Source: Fibrobacter sp. (GTDB lineage Bacteria; Fibrobacterota; Fibrobacteria; Fibrobacterales; Fibrobacteraceae). Taken from it: a stretch of DNA of 64,000 nucleotides. Positions 22,458 through 31,076 of the stretch are shown piece after piece. Below the pieces are notes generated by a model that saw nothing but the letters and a program-made list of their open reading frames with translations, was not told where the DNA came from and ran no database searches. Every line of letters begins with the position of its first letter. Within the stretch, counting starts at the first letter, position 1. The DNA lies in assembly GCF_017551775.1 (NCBI RefSeq), contig NZ_JAFZKX010000091.1, positions 1 through 64,000 on the forward strand, read 5' to 3'. Position numbers and translations under genes: made by a program.

Positions 22458-24560
22458 ATGAAGTTCGCAAAAACTGCAAAAATTGCCGCAGTCATTGGTC
22501 TTGGGCTCAGCACCGCAGCCATGGCCGAAAACCCGATTATCCAGACATACTACTCTCCGGACCCGGCTCCGGTTGTATTCGGCGACACGGTTTGCGTGTA
22601 CACCGGTAACGACGAGGGCGGTCACTTCTTCACGATGCACGGCTGGCGCGTCTCTTGCACTACCGACATGGTGAACTGGACCGATAAGGGCACGCTTATC
22701 CTTTCGAACGAGAGTTTTGGCGGTAACGCCAAGAAGAATGGCGACTGGGCTGCCCAGGTTGTACGCCGCAATGGCAAATACTACTACTATGTGACCGTGG
22801 AATCGACCCGCGGTGGACGCGCCATCAACGTGGCCGTGGCCGACAAGCCCGAAGGCCCGTTCAAGGACGCCCGCAACGGCCAGCACCTCGCCGGCCCGAA
22901 CTGGGACTACATCGACCCGACGGTTTGGATTGACGATGATGGCCAGGCATGGCTCTACTGGGGCAACCCGAAGCTCTATTACGCGAAGCTCAAGGAAAAC
23001 ATGATTGAATTCGACGGTGAAATCAAGGTGTTCGACATGAGCCGCGGTTTCTCGCCGGGCGGAAATTCTGTCTATACCGAAGGTCCGTGGATCCACAAGC
23101 GCAACAACAAGTATTACATGCTTTACGCATCTCATGGCACCGGCAACGGCGGCGAACGTATTTCGTACTCTACGAGCGATTCCCCGACGGGTCCGTGGAC
23201 TTGGGGTGGCCTCATCATGGAACCGGGTAACGGTGCCGCCTTTACGAACCACTGCGGTATCATCGATTTCAAGGGCCGTAGCTTCTTCTTCTATCACAAC
23301 CAGAAGAACGTGAGCGGTGGTGGCTACAGCCGTTCTACCGCTATCGAAGAATTCACCTGGAACGCGGACGGCACGATTCCGACCATCAAGCCGACCAACA
23401 ACGGCGTCGTGAAGCCAATCAAGAACCTTGACCCGTTTGACCGCGTTGAGGCCGAGACCAAGTCTTGGGTGGGTGGCATGACGGTAGATAAGCCCCGTGA
23501 CCCCGAAGGTGGCAACTATACCATCATCAACCATGTGGCTTCGGAAAATGGTGCGGTTTACCTCACCAACATGGGCAGCAACTTCTACACGAAGGTGCGT
23601 TCCGTGGACATGGGCGATGGTGCCAAACAGATTGTCGTTTGCACCAAGGGCAACGGTGGCAAGCTCGAACTCCATGCGGGTTCCGAATCTGGCGCTTTGC
23701 TTGCGAGCATGACTATTCCGTCCAGCTCCAAGTGGCAAGAAAATATGTTTGATTTGAACGATGCCTCCGGCGTCGAGGACCTCTTCTTCGTCGTCAAGCA
23801 GGGCGGTTTCGATTTCGACTACTGGTACATGGAAGGTGCCGTGCCTCCGGTTCCGCAGACGGCCTACAACGACAAGCCGGCAACTATTCCGGGCAAGGTC
23901 GAGGCCGAAAACTATGACGTGGGTGGTCACAACAAGGCTTTCTACGACATGGACCGTGAAAACCAGGGCAAGGCCTACCGCGAAGACGAAGTGGACATCG
24001 TGGCGATTGACGATTCCAAGTGCGGCGAAACTGCATGCACGGGTTACGCCATCGGTTACACGCAAGAAGACGAATGGGTGGAATACACCATCAACGTCAC
24101 TGCTGATGCCAAGTACGATATTACGGCGAACATCGCGACCGCTTTCGAAACTGCCGGTATGCAGTTGTTTGTCGACGACAAGGCCATTACGGATGCGATT
24201 ACGTTCGAAAAAGTGGATTCCGTTTTCACTACCTACAAGGTTGTCGATATCGGTTCCGTGGAACTCAAGAAGGGTGAACACGTTCTCAAGCTGCTCATTA
24301 CGGGCGCTTACCTGAATGTGGACTGGTTGCAGTTCACCGACCCGAATGCGGGACCGATTTCTATCGCGAAGAATGTACGTCTCGACGTGCATGCGCAAAA
24401 TACATTCGATGTCTACGGGCTTTCGGGCCAGCATCTGGGGCGTGTTGAACTTCAGGGCGAAACAGTCGCGAAGGCGCTTGCCCGCGATGGATTTGCCCGC
24501 GGAATCTACATGGTGCGCGACCTCGGCCATACGAAGGCTTTCCGTGTGCATGTAAAGTAA
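22458..24560 (+). CDS. Secreted GH43 glycosidase with two carbohydrate-binding modules
   Basis: Start at ATG 22458, giving a signal peptide (LSTAAMAENP). The five-bladed propeller of family 43 spans about residues 28-320, with the catalytic triad visible: base Asp35 in YYSPDPAPVV, Asp in DYIDPTVWIDDDG (near 155) and acid Glu in YTEGPWIHK (near 208). Members are beta-xylosidases, alpha-L-arabinofuranosidases or galactanases. A first beta-sandwich (from RVEAETKSWVGG) and a CBM6-like module (IPGKVEAENYDVGG ... NVDWLQF) follow, the latter closely resembling the CBM6 of the beta-helix enzyme, then a sorting-like tail (FDVYGLSGQHLGRVEL ... GIYMVRDL). Confidence 0.9.
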   Translation: MKFAKTAKIAAVIGLGLSTAAMAENPIIQTYYSPDPAPVVFGDTVCVYTGNDEGGHFFTMHGWRVSCTTDMVNWTDKGTLILSNESFGGNAKKNGDWAAQVVRRNGKYYYYVTVESTRGGRAINVAVADKPEGPFKDARNGQHLAGPNWDYIDPTVWIDDDGQAWLYWGNPKLYYAKLKENMIEFDGEIKVFDMSRGFSPGGNSVYTEGPWIHKRNNKYYMLYASHGTGNGGERISYSTSDSPTGPWTWGGLIMEPGNGAAFTNHCGIIDFKGRSFFFYHNQKNVSGGGYSRSTAIEEFTWNADGTIPTIKPTNNGVVKPIKNLDPFDRVEAETKSWVGGMTVDKPRDPEGGNYTIINHVASENGAVYLTNMGSNFYTKVRSVDMGDGAKQIVVCTKGNGGKLELHAGSESGALLASMTIPSSSKWQENMFDLNDASGVEDLFFVVKQGGFDFDYWYMEGAVPPVPQTAYNDKPATIPGKVEAENYDVGGHNKAFYDMDRENQGKAYREDEVDIVAIDDSKCGETACTGYAIGYTQEDEWVEYTINVTADAKYDITANIATAFETAGMQLFVDDKAITDAITFEKVDSVFTTYKVVDIGSVELKKGEHVLKLLITGAYLNVDWLQFTDPNAGPISIAKNVRLDVHAQNTFDVYGLSGQHLGRVELQGETVAKALARDGFARGIYMVRDLGHTKAFRVHVK

Positions 24561-24601
24561 AAAAAGATTTCTCCATCAAGAACGCTAACATATATAATGT
24601 A

Positions 24602-24627
24602 AGAACCGGCCGCGAGGTCGGTTCTTT
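24602..24627 (+). terminator. Intrinsic terminator after the GH43 gene
   Basis: Eleven-base stem (AAGAACCGGCC/GGTCGGTTCTT, one wobble) with a GCGA loop and a short T stretch. Confidence 0.7.
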
Positions 24628-24796
24628 ACGTTGAAAAGTGAAAAGAATCGCAATTTTTGAAATTTTTCGGACACGCTGGTAAACAAAAAGGGGTTCTGTT
24701 TTCAGCAGGAAACACTTTTGTTGTCTTTGGATATCCTTGCCGGAACTTCGGGAGTTTAAATTTTTAGCAGAACAAGGTGTAAAAGGGAAGGTTCCT

Positions 24797-26668
24797 ATGA
24801 TAACGAAAAACGCCACAATTCTTTCTGTCCTCGCCGTCTCGGCGACGATAGCAGCAACGTCCTACCAGAATCAGGTGGGGTTCATCTCCAGCGCGCCCAA
24901 GCAGATTGCCGTTGTGGGTGCTGCCGGCGAAGATGTCGTGTTCAAGGACGCCGAAGGCAATGCCGTGCTTACGGTCAAGGCTCCCGAAGCCGTCATGTGG
25001 GCTCCCGCGAACGAGGAGGCATCACTTGTCGATTTCAGCGAGCTCACCACGCCGGGTACATACTACGCCTTTGTCGGAGACGATTCCATAGGCCACCCCA
25101 TCAACATATCGGATAACGCGCTTGAAGGCGTGACGAAGGCTTCCTTGAAGTTCTTCTACTTCCAGCGTTCTTCGACCGAACTTACCGAGGAATATGCCGG
25201 CAAGTACGCCCGCCCCATGGGCCACCCGGATACTGCCGTGATGTACCACGAATCTACCGGCAAGCTTGACCTTACCGGTACTTTCAACGGGTCGAAGGGC
25301 TGGTACGATGCCGGCGACTACGGCAAGTATGTCGTGAACTCCGGTATTACCACCTACACGTTGCTGCAACTGTACCAGCAGAACAAGGCGTATTTCGATA
25401 CGCTCAACCTGAACATTCCCGAAAGCAATAACGATGTGCCCGATATTCTCGATGAAATCCGCTGGAATATCGAATGGATGCTCACGATGCAGGACGAAGA
25501 CGGTGGCGTGTTCCACAAGCTTACCACCAAGCAGTTCGCGGGCATGGTTTTGCCCGATAAGGCGAACAAGCAGCGTTACGCTATCGGCAAGAGCACTCCC
25601 GCTACTTGGGACTTCGTGGGCGTTACGGCCCTCGCAGCCGATATCTACAAGCGTTTCGATCCCGAATTTGCTGAAAAGTGTGCGGTGGCGGCCGGAAAGG
25701 CTCGCTGGTGGGCGACCCTCAATCCGCATGAATTCTTCTCGCAGCCCAGGGACGTGGGCACGGGTACCTACACCGATGGTAACGCCGTTGACGAAAGAAT
25801 GTGGGGCGCCGCGGAACTCTACCGCATTACCGGCCAGCCCTCGGCTCTTGAAGATTTGCACATATTCACTCTGATCCAGAATCGTCGCAAGCTGCAGAGT
25901 TGGCAGACCGTGTATGCCCTTGCCGCATTTACCATGGCCACGAATCCGCAGATTTTTGAGCAGGAAGATGTCGACTCCGCCAAGATGCTCATTTTCACTC
26001 TCGCCGACAGCTATATCGAGGATCTCAATAACGGCTTTGGCCTTGCCATCGGCAATGGAGACTTCTACTGGGGTTCCAACAGCGTCGTGGCGAACAAGGG
26101 TATGATCCTTATTCATGCCTATATCCTGAGCGACGACAAGAAGTATCTCAATGCGGCTCAGGGAATCCTGGATTACCTGCTGGGTAGAAACCCGCTCGAT
26201 ATTTCGTACCTTACCGGCTGGGGCGTAAACCAGGTCATGAACCCGCATCACCGCCCGAGTGAGGGCGACACAGTCGTGGCGCCAGTCCCGGGAATGCTCG
26301 TGGGCGGCCCGAACTCTACCGCCGATGATTGCGCCAAAAAGTTTATCGACGCGGATGCACCCGCCAAGTCCTACTACGATAATTCCTGCAGCTATGCCAC
26401 GAACGAAGTCGCCATCAACTGGAATGCTCCATTTGCCTACCTTGCCGGCTCCTTGCAGGCCATCTATGCGACCGGCAAGAAGTACGAAGTGGGAAGCGAC
26501 ACGCCGGCGAAATATGATGTCACCGCGGTTCCCGCTGCAAAAACCGCTTTGAAGACCCGCGCCGCTGGCGACAGGCTTATCTTCAAGGACAATTCCGTGC
26601 GCTTGGAAAGGACGCTCCGTGACGGGACGAAGGCCTACTTCGACCTTCGCGGCAAGGCAATCCGCTAG
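24797..26668 (+). CDS. Secreted GH9 endoglucanase
   Basis: Start chosen at ATG 24797, which gives a short signal peptide (SVLAVSATIAAT); the frame continues upstream without one. An N-terminal immunoglobulin-like cellulase domain (residues ~25-105) precedes a family 9 (alpha/alpha)6 barrel. Catalytic landmarks are present: base region GWYDAGDYGKYV (near 170), the His motif GVNQVMNPHHRPS, and the acid Glu in NEVAINWNAPFAYLAG (near 535). It cleaves internal beta-1,4-glucan bonds of cellulose. The C-terminus (DRLIFKDNSVRLERTL) is a shortened version of the tails on neighbouring enzymes. No GACAA-N4-TCCA site is seen upstream, unlike its neighbours. It converges on coaE with one base between stop codons. 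Confidence 0.92.
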   Translation: MITKNATILSVLAVSATIAATSYQNQVGFISSAPKQIAVVGAAGEDVVFKDAEGNAVLTVKAPEAVMWAPANEEASLVDFSELTTPGTYYAFVGDDSIGHPINISDNALEGVTKASLKFFYFQRSSTELTEEYAGKYARPMGHPDTAVMYHESTGKLDLTGTFNGSKGWYDAGDYGKYVVNSGITTYTLLQLYQQNKAYFDTLNLNIPESNNDVPDILDEIRWNIEWMLTMQDEDGGVFHKLTTKQFAGMVLPDKANKQRYAIGKSTPATWDFVGVTALAADIYKRFDPEFAEKCAVAAGKARWWATLNPHEFFSQPRDVGTGTYTDGNAVDERMWGAAELYRITGQPSALEDLHIFTLIQNRRKLQSWQTVYALAAFTMATNPQIFEQEDVDSAKMLIFTLADSYIEDLNNGFGLAIGNGDFYWGSNSVVANKGMILIHAYILSDDKKYLNAAQGILDYLLGRNPLDISYLTGWGVNQVMNPHHRPSEGDTVVAPVPGMLVGGPNSTADDCAKKFIDADAPAKSYYDNSCSYATNEVAINWNAPFAYLAGSLQAIYATGKKYEVGSDTPAKYDVTAVPAAKTALKTRAAGDRLIFKDNSVRLERTLRDGTKAYFDLRGKAIR

Positions 26669-26669
26669 T

Positions 26670-27275
26670 TTACTCCGCAAGCAGGGAATCCAGTTGCTGT
26701 TCCAGGTTCTGGATTCCTTCTTTGTTTTCTATGGTGCGCAGATTCTTTCCCGGAAAAAGCGCGATATCGCATACGCCGGCCTGGTCAAGGATCCGGCGTT
26801 TTGCGTCTTCCGCATCCATCCCGCGCGCAATCAGGCGCTGCAACCGGGTCGCTTCGGGGGCGTCAACCACCCAGATTTCGTCGAGCATCCCGACAATTTC
26901 GGGAACGCGCGAAAGGATGGCCGCTTCCAGGAATCGCGGTTTCGCACTTGCGGTGTCACCTGAATTCCCGTCAAAGAAGTCGCGGACGGCCTGCGTCAAG
27001 TACGGATAGACGATTCCCTCCAGGCGCTTGCGTGCATTTGCATCGCCAAAAATCAATCCGGCGAAGAACTTGCGGTTCACGCCCTCTTCGGTAAGGCATT
27101 CCTGCCCGAATGCGGCAGAAAGCTCCGCACGCAGTTCCTTGCAGTTCCGGTATAGCTCGTGAACCTGGCTGTCGGCATCGAGAACGTCGTGCCCGCGTTC
27201 CCGCAGGAGCGACGAGGCGAGCGATTTGCCCGCGCCGATTGTACCCGTGATGCCGATTTTCTTCATGCCTTTCAT
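26670..27275 (-). CDS. coaE: Dephospho-CoA kinase
   Basis: A ~200-residue P-loop kinase. Walker A GTIGAGKS lies near the N-terminus, DADSQVHELY and the LID/nucleotide motifs of CoaE follow (WVVDAPEATRLQRLIARGMDAEDAKRRI). It phosphorylates the 3'-hydroxyl of dephospho-CoA in the last step of coenzyme A synthesis, in the cytosol. Two close start codons are possible (27275, MKGMKKIGI; or 27266, MKKIGI); neither has a strong ribosome-binding site. The CoA pathway gene coaBC is in the same window at the far end but not linked. Confidence 0.93.
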   Translation of the reverse strand: MKGMKKIGITGTIGAGKSLASSLLRERGHDVLDADSQVHELYRNCKELRAELSAAFGQECLTEEGVNRKFFAGLIFGDANARKRLEGIVYPYLTQAVRDFFDGNSGDTASAKPRFLEAAILSRVPEIVGMLDEIWVVDAPEATRLQRLIARGMDAEDAKRRILDQAGVCDIALFPGKNLRTIENKEGIQNLEQQLDSLLAE

Positions 27276-27314
27276 TATAGCAAAATTTCGGGGCGCAGGC
27301 GCAAGGCCCGCATG

Positions 27315-28187
27315 TTACCCCTTGCCGAGCGAAATGAGGCAGAGCCCCAGCACCACGCCCAGCAGGGCGATAAACTTGAGCTTGCTCTTGCGTTCGCGGA
27401 AAATGATGATTCCCGCGAGGAAGCTGATGAACACGCTCGAGCGCCTGAGCACCGTGATAATCGATATGAGCGCGTCAGGGTTTCCCACCGCCAAAAAGTA
27501 GCAGCGGTCCGCGATGATGAGCAGGGCGGCGACCGCGATAAAACTCCAGCGGAACTGGAACGGCGTCGTCTTCTTGCGTGTCGGGAACCACGTGAACGCC
27601 GTCGTGATGAACTGCACCGCGAGCATGTAGATGCTGAACCACACCTGCACCGTCATCGGCTCGAAATTCATGCGCTGCAAAATAAACTTGTCGTAAATGC
27701 CGCTGCAGCTCGCGAGGATTGTCCCGATGAGCATGGACACCACCCAGCCGTTGCTGAAGAAGTGCCCCATCTCCTTGCGGCCCGCCATGCTGAGCCCGAT
27801 GTACGAACACACGCAGATGGCTATACCCACCCACTGCAGCGCGAAGGGACGTTCTCCCATGAACCCGACCGCTATCATGATGGTGAACAGCGGGGCGAGC
27901 GCGCGGATGGTCGTAGAAATACTGAGCGGCATGTGCGCGATGGCGTTGTAGGTGAATAGCCAGCTTAAGCCCACAATGACCGCCTTTACCATCAAAAGCA
28001 GGTGGTCGTGCAGCGAAAGCGGCTCGCAGTGCCCCGTCAGCAGGATGGGAAGCATGAATAGTGCATAGAAGGCGCTGCACAGACAAAGTACCGGACGGAC
28101 GGCGTTATCCTGGACCGACTTTTTCTTGGCCAGGTCGTAAAAACCGAGAAAAACCGCCGAAGCAAAAGCTAGAATCAACCATGACAT
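27315..28187 (-). CDS. EamA/DMT-family transporter
   Basis: A 290-residue membrane protein with ten hydrophobic segments forming two EamA repeats; the second half repeats the first half's pattern, ending in the usual small basic tail (FRERKSKLKFIALLGVVLGLCLISLGKG). Drug/metabolite transporter superfamily members move amino acids, nucleotides or sugars across the inner membrane; no substrate is indicated here. It is transcribed toward coaE, 39 bases away, and divergently from mscL. Confidence 0.8.
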   Translation of the reverse strand: MSWLILAFASAVFLGFYDLAKKKSVQDNAVRPVLCLCSAFYALFMLPILLTGHCEPLSLHDHLLLMVKAVIVGLSWLFTYNAIAHMPLSISTTIRALAPLFTIMIAVGFMGERPFALQWVGIAICVCSYIGLSMAGRKEMGHFFSNGWVVSMLIGTILASCSGIYDKFILQRMNFEPMTVQVWFSIYMLAVQFITTAFTWFPTRKKTTPFQFRWSFIAVAALLIIADRCYFLAVGNPDALISIITVLRRSSVFISFLAGIIIFRERKSKLKFIALLGVVLGLCLISLGKG

Positions 28188-28271
28188 AGCGCGCCAAATT
28201 TAGAAAAATGGCTTGCCAAAACATGCCACAATACTATTTTTCTTGTAGCAACAATCAACAAAGGAGCCCAC

Positions 28272-28712
28272 ATGGGTATCAAAGGCAAAGCAGCTTCCCT
28301 TCTCGAAGAGTTCAAGTCCTTCGCGTTCAAGGGCAACATCGTCGATATGGCCATCGGTGTTATCATCGGTGGTGCTTTCGGTAAAATCGTCACATCCTTC
28401 GTGAACGACATCGTGATGCCGTCCGTCACTGCCATCATCGCTATGGGCGGTGGCAAGGATGCGGGTGAAGGCCTCAAGGCGTTGTCCTACACGTCTCCTG
28501 ATGGCGTGGTCATTCCTTACGGCAACTTCATCGGTGGCGTTGTCGACTTCCTGATTGTGGCCTTCGTGGTCTTCCTCGTGATGAAGAAGTTCCTCGGCTT
28601 CATGCAGAACATGCGCAAGAAGGAAGAAGCCCCGGCCGCTCCTCCGGCTCCTCCTGAGCCGAGCGCCGAAGAAAAGCTCCTCACCGAAATCCGTGACTTG
28701 CTGAAGAAATAA
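28272..28712 (+). CDS. mscL: Large-conductance mechanosensitive channel
   Basis: A 146-residue protein matching MscL throughout: amphipathic N-terminal helix (LLEEFKSFAFKGNIVDMAIGV), the Gly/Ala-rich pore helix TM1 (IIGGAFGKIVTSFVNDIVMP), a periplasmic loop, TM2 (GGVVDFLIVAFVVFLVMKK) and a C-terminal helix (EEKLLTEIRDLLKK). A Pro/Ala linker joins TM2 to the last helix. It forms a pentameric safety valve against osmotic downshift. GGAG lies seven bases before the start. Confidence 0.97.
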   Translation: MGIKGKAASLLEEFKSFAFKGNIVDMAIGVIIGGAFGKIVTSFVNDIVMPSVTAIIAMGGGKDAGEGLKALSYTSPDGVVIPYGNFIGGVVDFLIVAFVVFLVMKKFLGFMQNMRKKEEAPAAPPAPPEPSAEEKLLTEIRDLLKK

Positions 28713-28796
28713 TTGGGAGGGGGAGGTATCCCCCTGGCTCGCACTGCGTTGCTCGCCACCCCCACTGCGGGGAGGCCCCCGCAACGCCCCCTTGTC

Positions 28797-28826
28797 ATCC
28801 CCGCCACAAGCGGGGATTTCTTTTTT
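28797..28826 (+). terminator. Intrinsic terminator after mscL
   Basis: Perfect eight-base stem (ATCCCCGC/GCGGGGAT) with a CACAA loop and a T-rich tract. The T tract overlaps the recF stop codon on the other strand. The ~80 bases before it are a G/C-rich stretch with further short palindromes. Confidence 0.8.
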
Positions 28827-30003
28827 ACGATGCGCTGAGGCTGATTTCCGAGTCCGCCTTGAACGGCAGTTCCTCGACCTGCGGGGTGGCGATGAGCACT
28901 TGGCAGTTCTTTTCGCGCACGAGCGATGCGACCGCGTCGCGGCGGTTCACGTCCAGCTCGGCGAAGATGTCGTCGAGCAACAGGATGGGCTTGCCTACAT
29001 GCTGCGACGCGATGTCGACGGCGGCGAAGCGCATGGCGATGGCCGCCGAGCGGCACTGTCCCTGCGACCCGACCGAACGCATCTCGTAGCCCGAGGCGCA
29101 CAGCGCGAGGTCGTCCCGATGCGGGCCCGCCATGGTGACTCCCTGCATCTTTTCCACGAGTTCGAGTCCGGCGAGCTTGTCGGCGAAGGCGTTCCGCAGC
29201 ATTTCTTCGGTCACGCCGCCGGCATTGTATTCTTCGGAGCTCTCGGCCACCATGGAGTCGATTTCTTCGTCCCCCATGAAGTCCGCTGCGTCAAGCGCGT
29301 CCAATTCCTTCAGGATGGAACTCCTGTAGTCGCAGGTGATTTCATCCACGCCGCCGGAGAGCCTGCGGTAGTAGCCGGTAATCACCGGGGATATTTCGGC
29401 GGAGAGGTTGATGCGGGCGAGCCAGAGCTTGGCCCCGAGATCCACGAGCTGGCGGGAGAGTACCTGGAACAGGTCTTCGCCTCCCAGGGCGCTGCCTTCC
29501 TTTTTGAACTGCCGGAGCCACTGGTTCCTTTGCTGGAGCACGCGCTTGTAGTTCCGGAGCACGCCGGCGTTCGCCGCCGAGCGAAAGCACAATATCTCGT
29601 CGAGCCAGTGCCGGCGGATTTCGGGTGCACCGCGCAGCAGTTCGATATCGGAGGGCTGCATGATTACCGCGGGCGATTTTCCGAAGAACGCGGAAACAGA
29701 GCGCACTGCCGTCCCGTTTTCCTTTGCGGTGACTTTCCGGCGGCCTACCTGCAGCGCTCGGGAAAGCGCCATGCCGTCGCAGTCGAACGCGCCCCGCAGA
29801 ATCAGTTCGTCCGCATTCCAGCAGACAAGTTCCTTCAGGTCCTTCGCCCTGAACGAGAATCCCTGCGCAAGCAGGTGCACGGATTCGAGAACCGTAGTCT
29901 TTCCGCAACCGTTCGGCCCGTGAATCACGTTGATGCCCGGAGTAAACGAGAACTCCTGGGCGTCAAGGCTGCGCACGTGGCCGACCGAAAGCGATTCTAT
30001 CAC
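28825..30003 (-). CDS. recF: DNA replication/repair protein RecF
   Basis: The 392-residue product has the SMC-like ATPase features of RecF: Walker A GPNGCGKTT (residues 29-37), a QR-type central region, the signature around GSQGQCRSAAIAMRF, and Walker B with the D-loop (LLLDDIFAELDVNRRDAV). RecF loads RecA at gaps with RecO and RecR in the cytosol. Its start overlaps the stop of the PorV-like gene by four bases, so it is the last gene of a lolA-like/exported protein/barrel operon instead of the usual dnaA-dnaN-recF-gyrB setting. Confidence 0.95.
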   Translation of the reverse strand: MIESLSVGHVRSLDAQEFSFTPGINVIHGPNGCGKTTVLESVHLLAQGFSFRAKDLKELVCWNADELILRGAFDCDGMALSRALQVGRRKVTAKENGTAVRSVSAFFGKSPAVIMQPSDIELLRGAPEIRRHWLDEILCFRSAANAGVLRNYKRVLQQRNQWLRQFKKEGSALGGEDLFQVLSRQLVDLGAKLWLARINLSAEISPVITGYYRRLSGGVDEITCDYRSSILKELDALDAADFMGDEEIDSMVAESSEEYNAGGVTEEMLRNAFADKLAGLELVEKMQGVTMAGPHRDDLALCASGYEMRSVGSQGQCRSAAIAMRFAAVDIASQHVGKPILLLDDIFAELDVNRRDAVASLVREKNCQVLIATPQVEELPFKADSEISLSAS

Positions 30004-31076
30004 GGGATGAAACCCCTCACGCCGACGCTCAGCGGGTTGAATAGTCCCGCGGTGGATTCATAAGTCAGGGCGTAGTTCACGTCGAACAGGTACTTCTTCT
30101 TGCCGATGCGCACGTAGAACTTGTAGCCGAGCCCGAACATCGCGTCGAGACCGTCCATGCCTATGCGTATGGTGCCGTCGGGAATGATTTCGCATTCAAA
30201 ACCTACGCGGCCCGTCCACACGTGGTGCTGCGGGTCGAACACGAGAAGCGTGTCGGCGATCTGGTAGTCGAGCGCTTCCATCCAGGCGTATACGGGCTTG
30301 CCGAACACTCTCGAGCGGTAGCCGAGCCCAATCTGCAACACCTTCGGGCGCACGCCTTCGGTAACGGCGACGCTGTTGTCGGTACTCGGGGTGCGAGTCC
30401 AGCGTGCCGAAAGGTTCCTGCTGAAACTGATGTTCCTGATGACCACGGACGAAGACCATTTCTCGTTCCACTGGCGCAGCCAGCCGAAGTTGAGCGCGAC
30501 CGGGCTTGTGAATCCGTCGACCAGTTCCACGCCTTCGTAATATTCGGCGATGTCCATGTTGTCGTAGCCGAGCGAAAGCGAAATGCCGAAGGCGTCGCGG
30601 CGTGTCGCCCTGTACGAAAACCCGAGATACATCATGGAGAAGAACGGGGTGGCCGTACCGAGCGTCTGGTCGTCTTCGTTGATGACGTCGAAATCGATAT
30701 CGCCGCGGTAGAGCATGGCGAAGCCGATGCCCATGCGGTTGCCGACGGAAGTCTCGAGGCCGAGGGAACCGCCCATGCGGTCGAGGCTGCGGCGTTCGGC
30801 ATTGAGCGTGTAGTTGAAGTTCTGGCGGAACCCGAGGATGGCGGGGTTCCAGTAGGCGCCCGGCATGGCGGATGTGTCCGCGGAACCGGTGTTGCCGCGT
30901 CCGAGTTCGCGCGTGCCTGCGCCCATGCGTTCGACGAACCCGTCGTAACCGCCCAGGGCCGACTTCTTGTCGACGACGCCTGCAAATGCGGATGCCGCCG
31001 TCAGGAGCGAAAGGGCAATCGCGAGTCCAGCGATTCTCGGTTTCGGACAAATGGAATGCTTATCGAATCTAAACAT
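30000..31076 (-). CDS. PorV/PorQ-like outer-membrane beta-barrel protein
   Basis: A signal peptide (AIALSLLTAASAFAG) precedes a 320-residue sequence of alternating short hydrophobic beta strands. The N-terminal segment ERMGAGTRELGRGNTGSADT with AYWNPA just after resembles the opening of PorV/PorQ and related FadL-like barrels (G-x-R-x-L-G-x-G-x-T/A ... YWNPA). PorV shuttles cargo of the type IX secretion system at the outer membrane, which would suit the sorting-like tails of the hydrolases in this window, but this protein may be another barrel of that fold. TAATG couples it to the gene before, and ATG overlap to recF after it. Confidence 0.6.
   Translation of the reverse strand: MFRFDKHSICPKPRIAGLAIALSLLTAASAFAGVVDKKSALGGYDGFVERMGAGTRELGRGNTGSADTSAMPGAYWNPAILGFRQNFNYTLNAERRSLDRMGGSLGLETSVGNRMGIGFAMLYRGDIDFDVINEDDQTLGTATPFFSMMYLGFSYRATRRDAFGISLSLGYDNMDIAEYYEGVELVDGFTSPVALNFGWLRQWNEKWSSSVVIRNISFSRNLSARWTRTPSTDNSVAVTEGVRPKVLQIGLGYRSRVFGKPVYAWMEALDYQIADTLLVFDPQHHVWTGRVGFECEIIPDGTIRIGMDGLDAMFGLGYKFYVRIGKKKYLFDVNYALTYESTAGLFNPLSVGVRGFIP

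Noticed and set aside
24660-24750. A GACAA-N4-TCCA-like site before the GH9 gene
   Set aside because: The nearest similar text (GGATATCC/GACAACA region) does not keep the spacing or core of the five sites.
28713-28800. GC-rich stretch after mscL as a possible mobile repeat
   Set aside because: It contains short palindromes, but no second copy or terminal repeats could be seen in the window; only the intrinsic terminator is supported.
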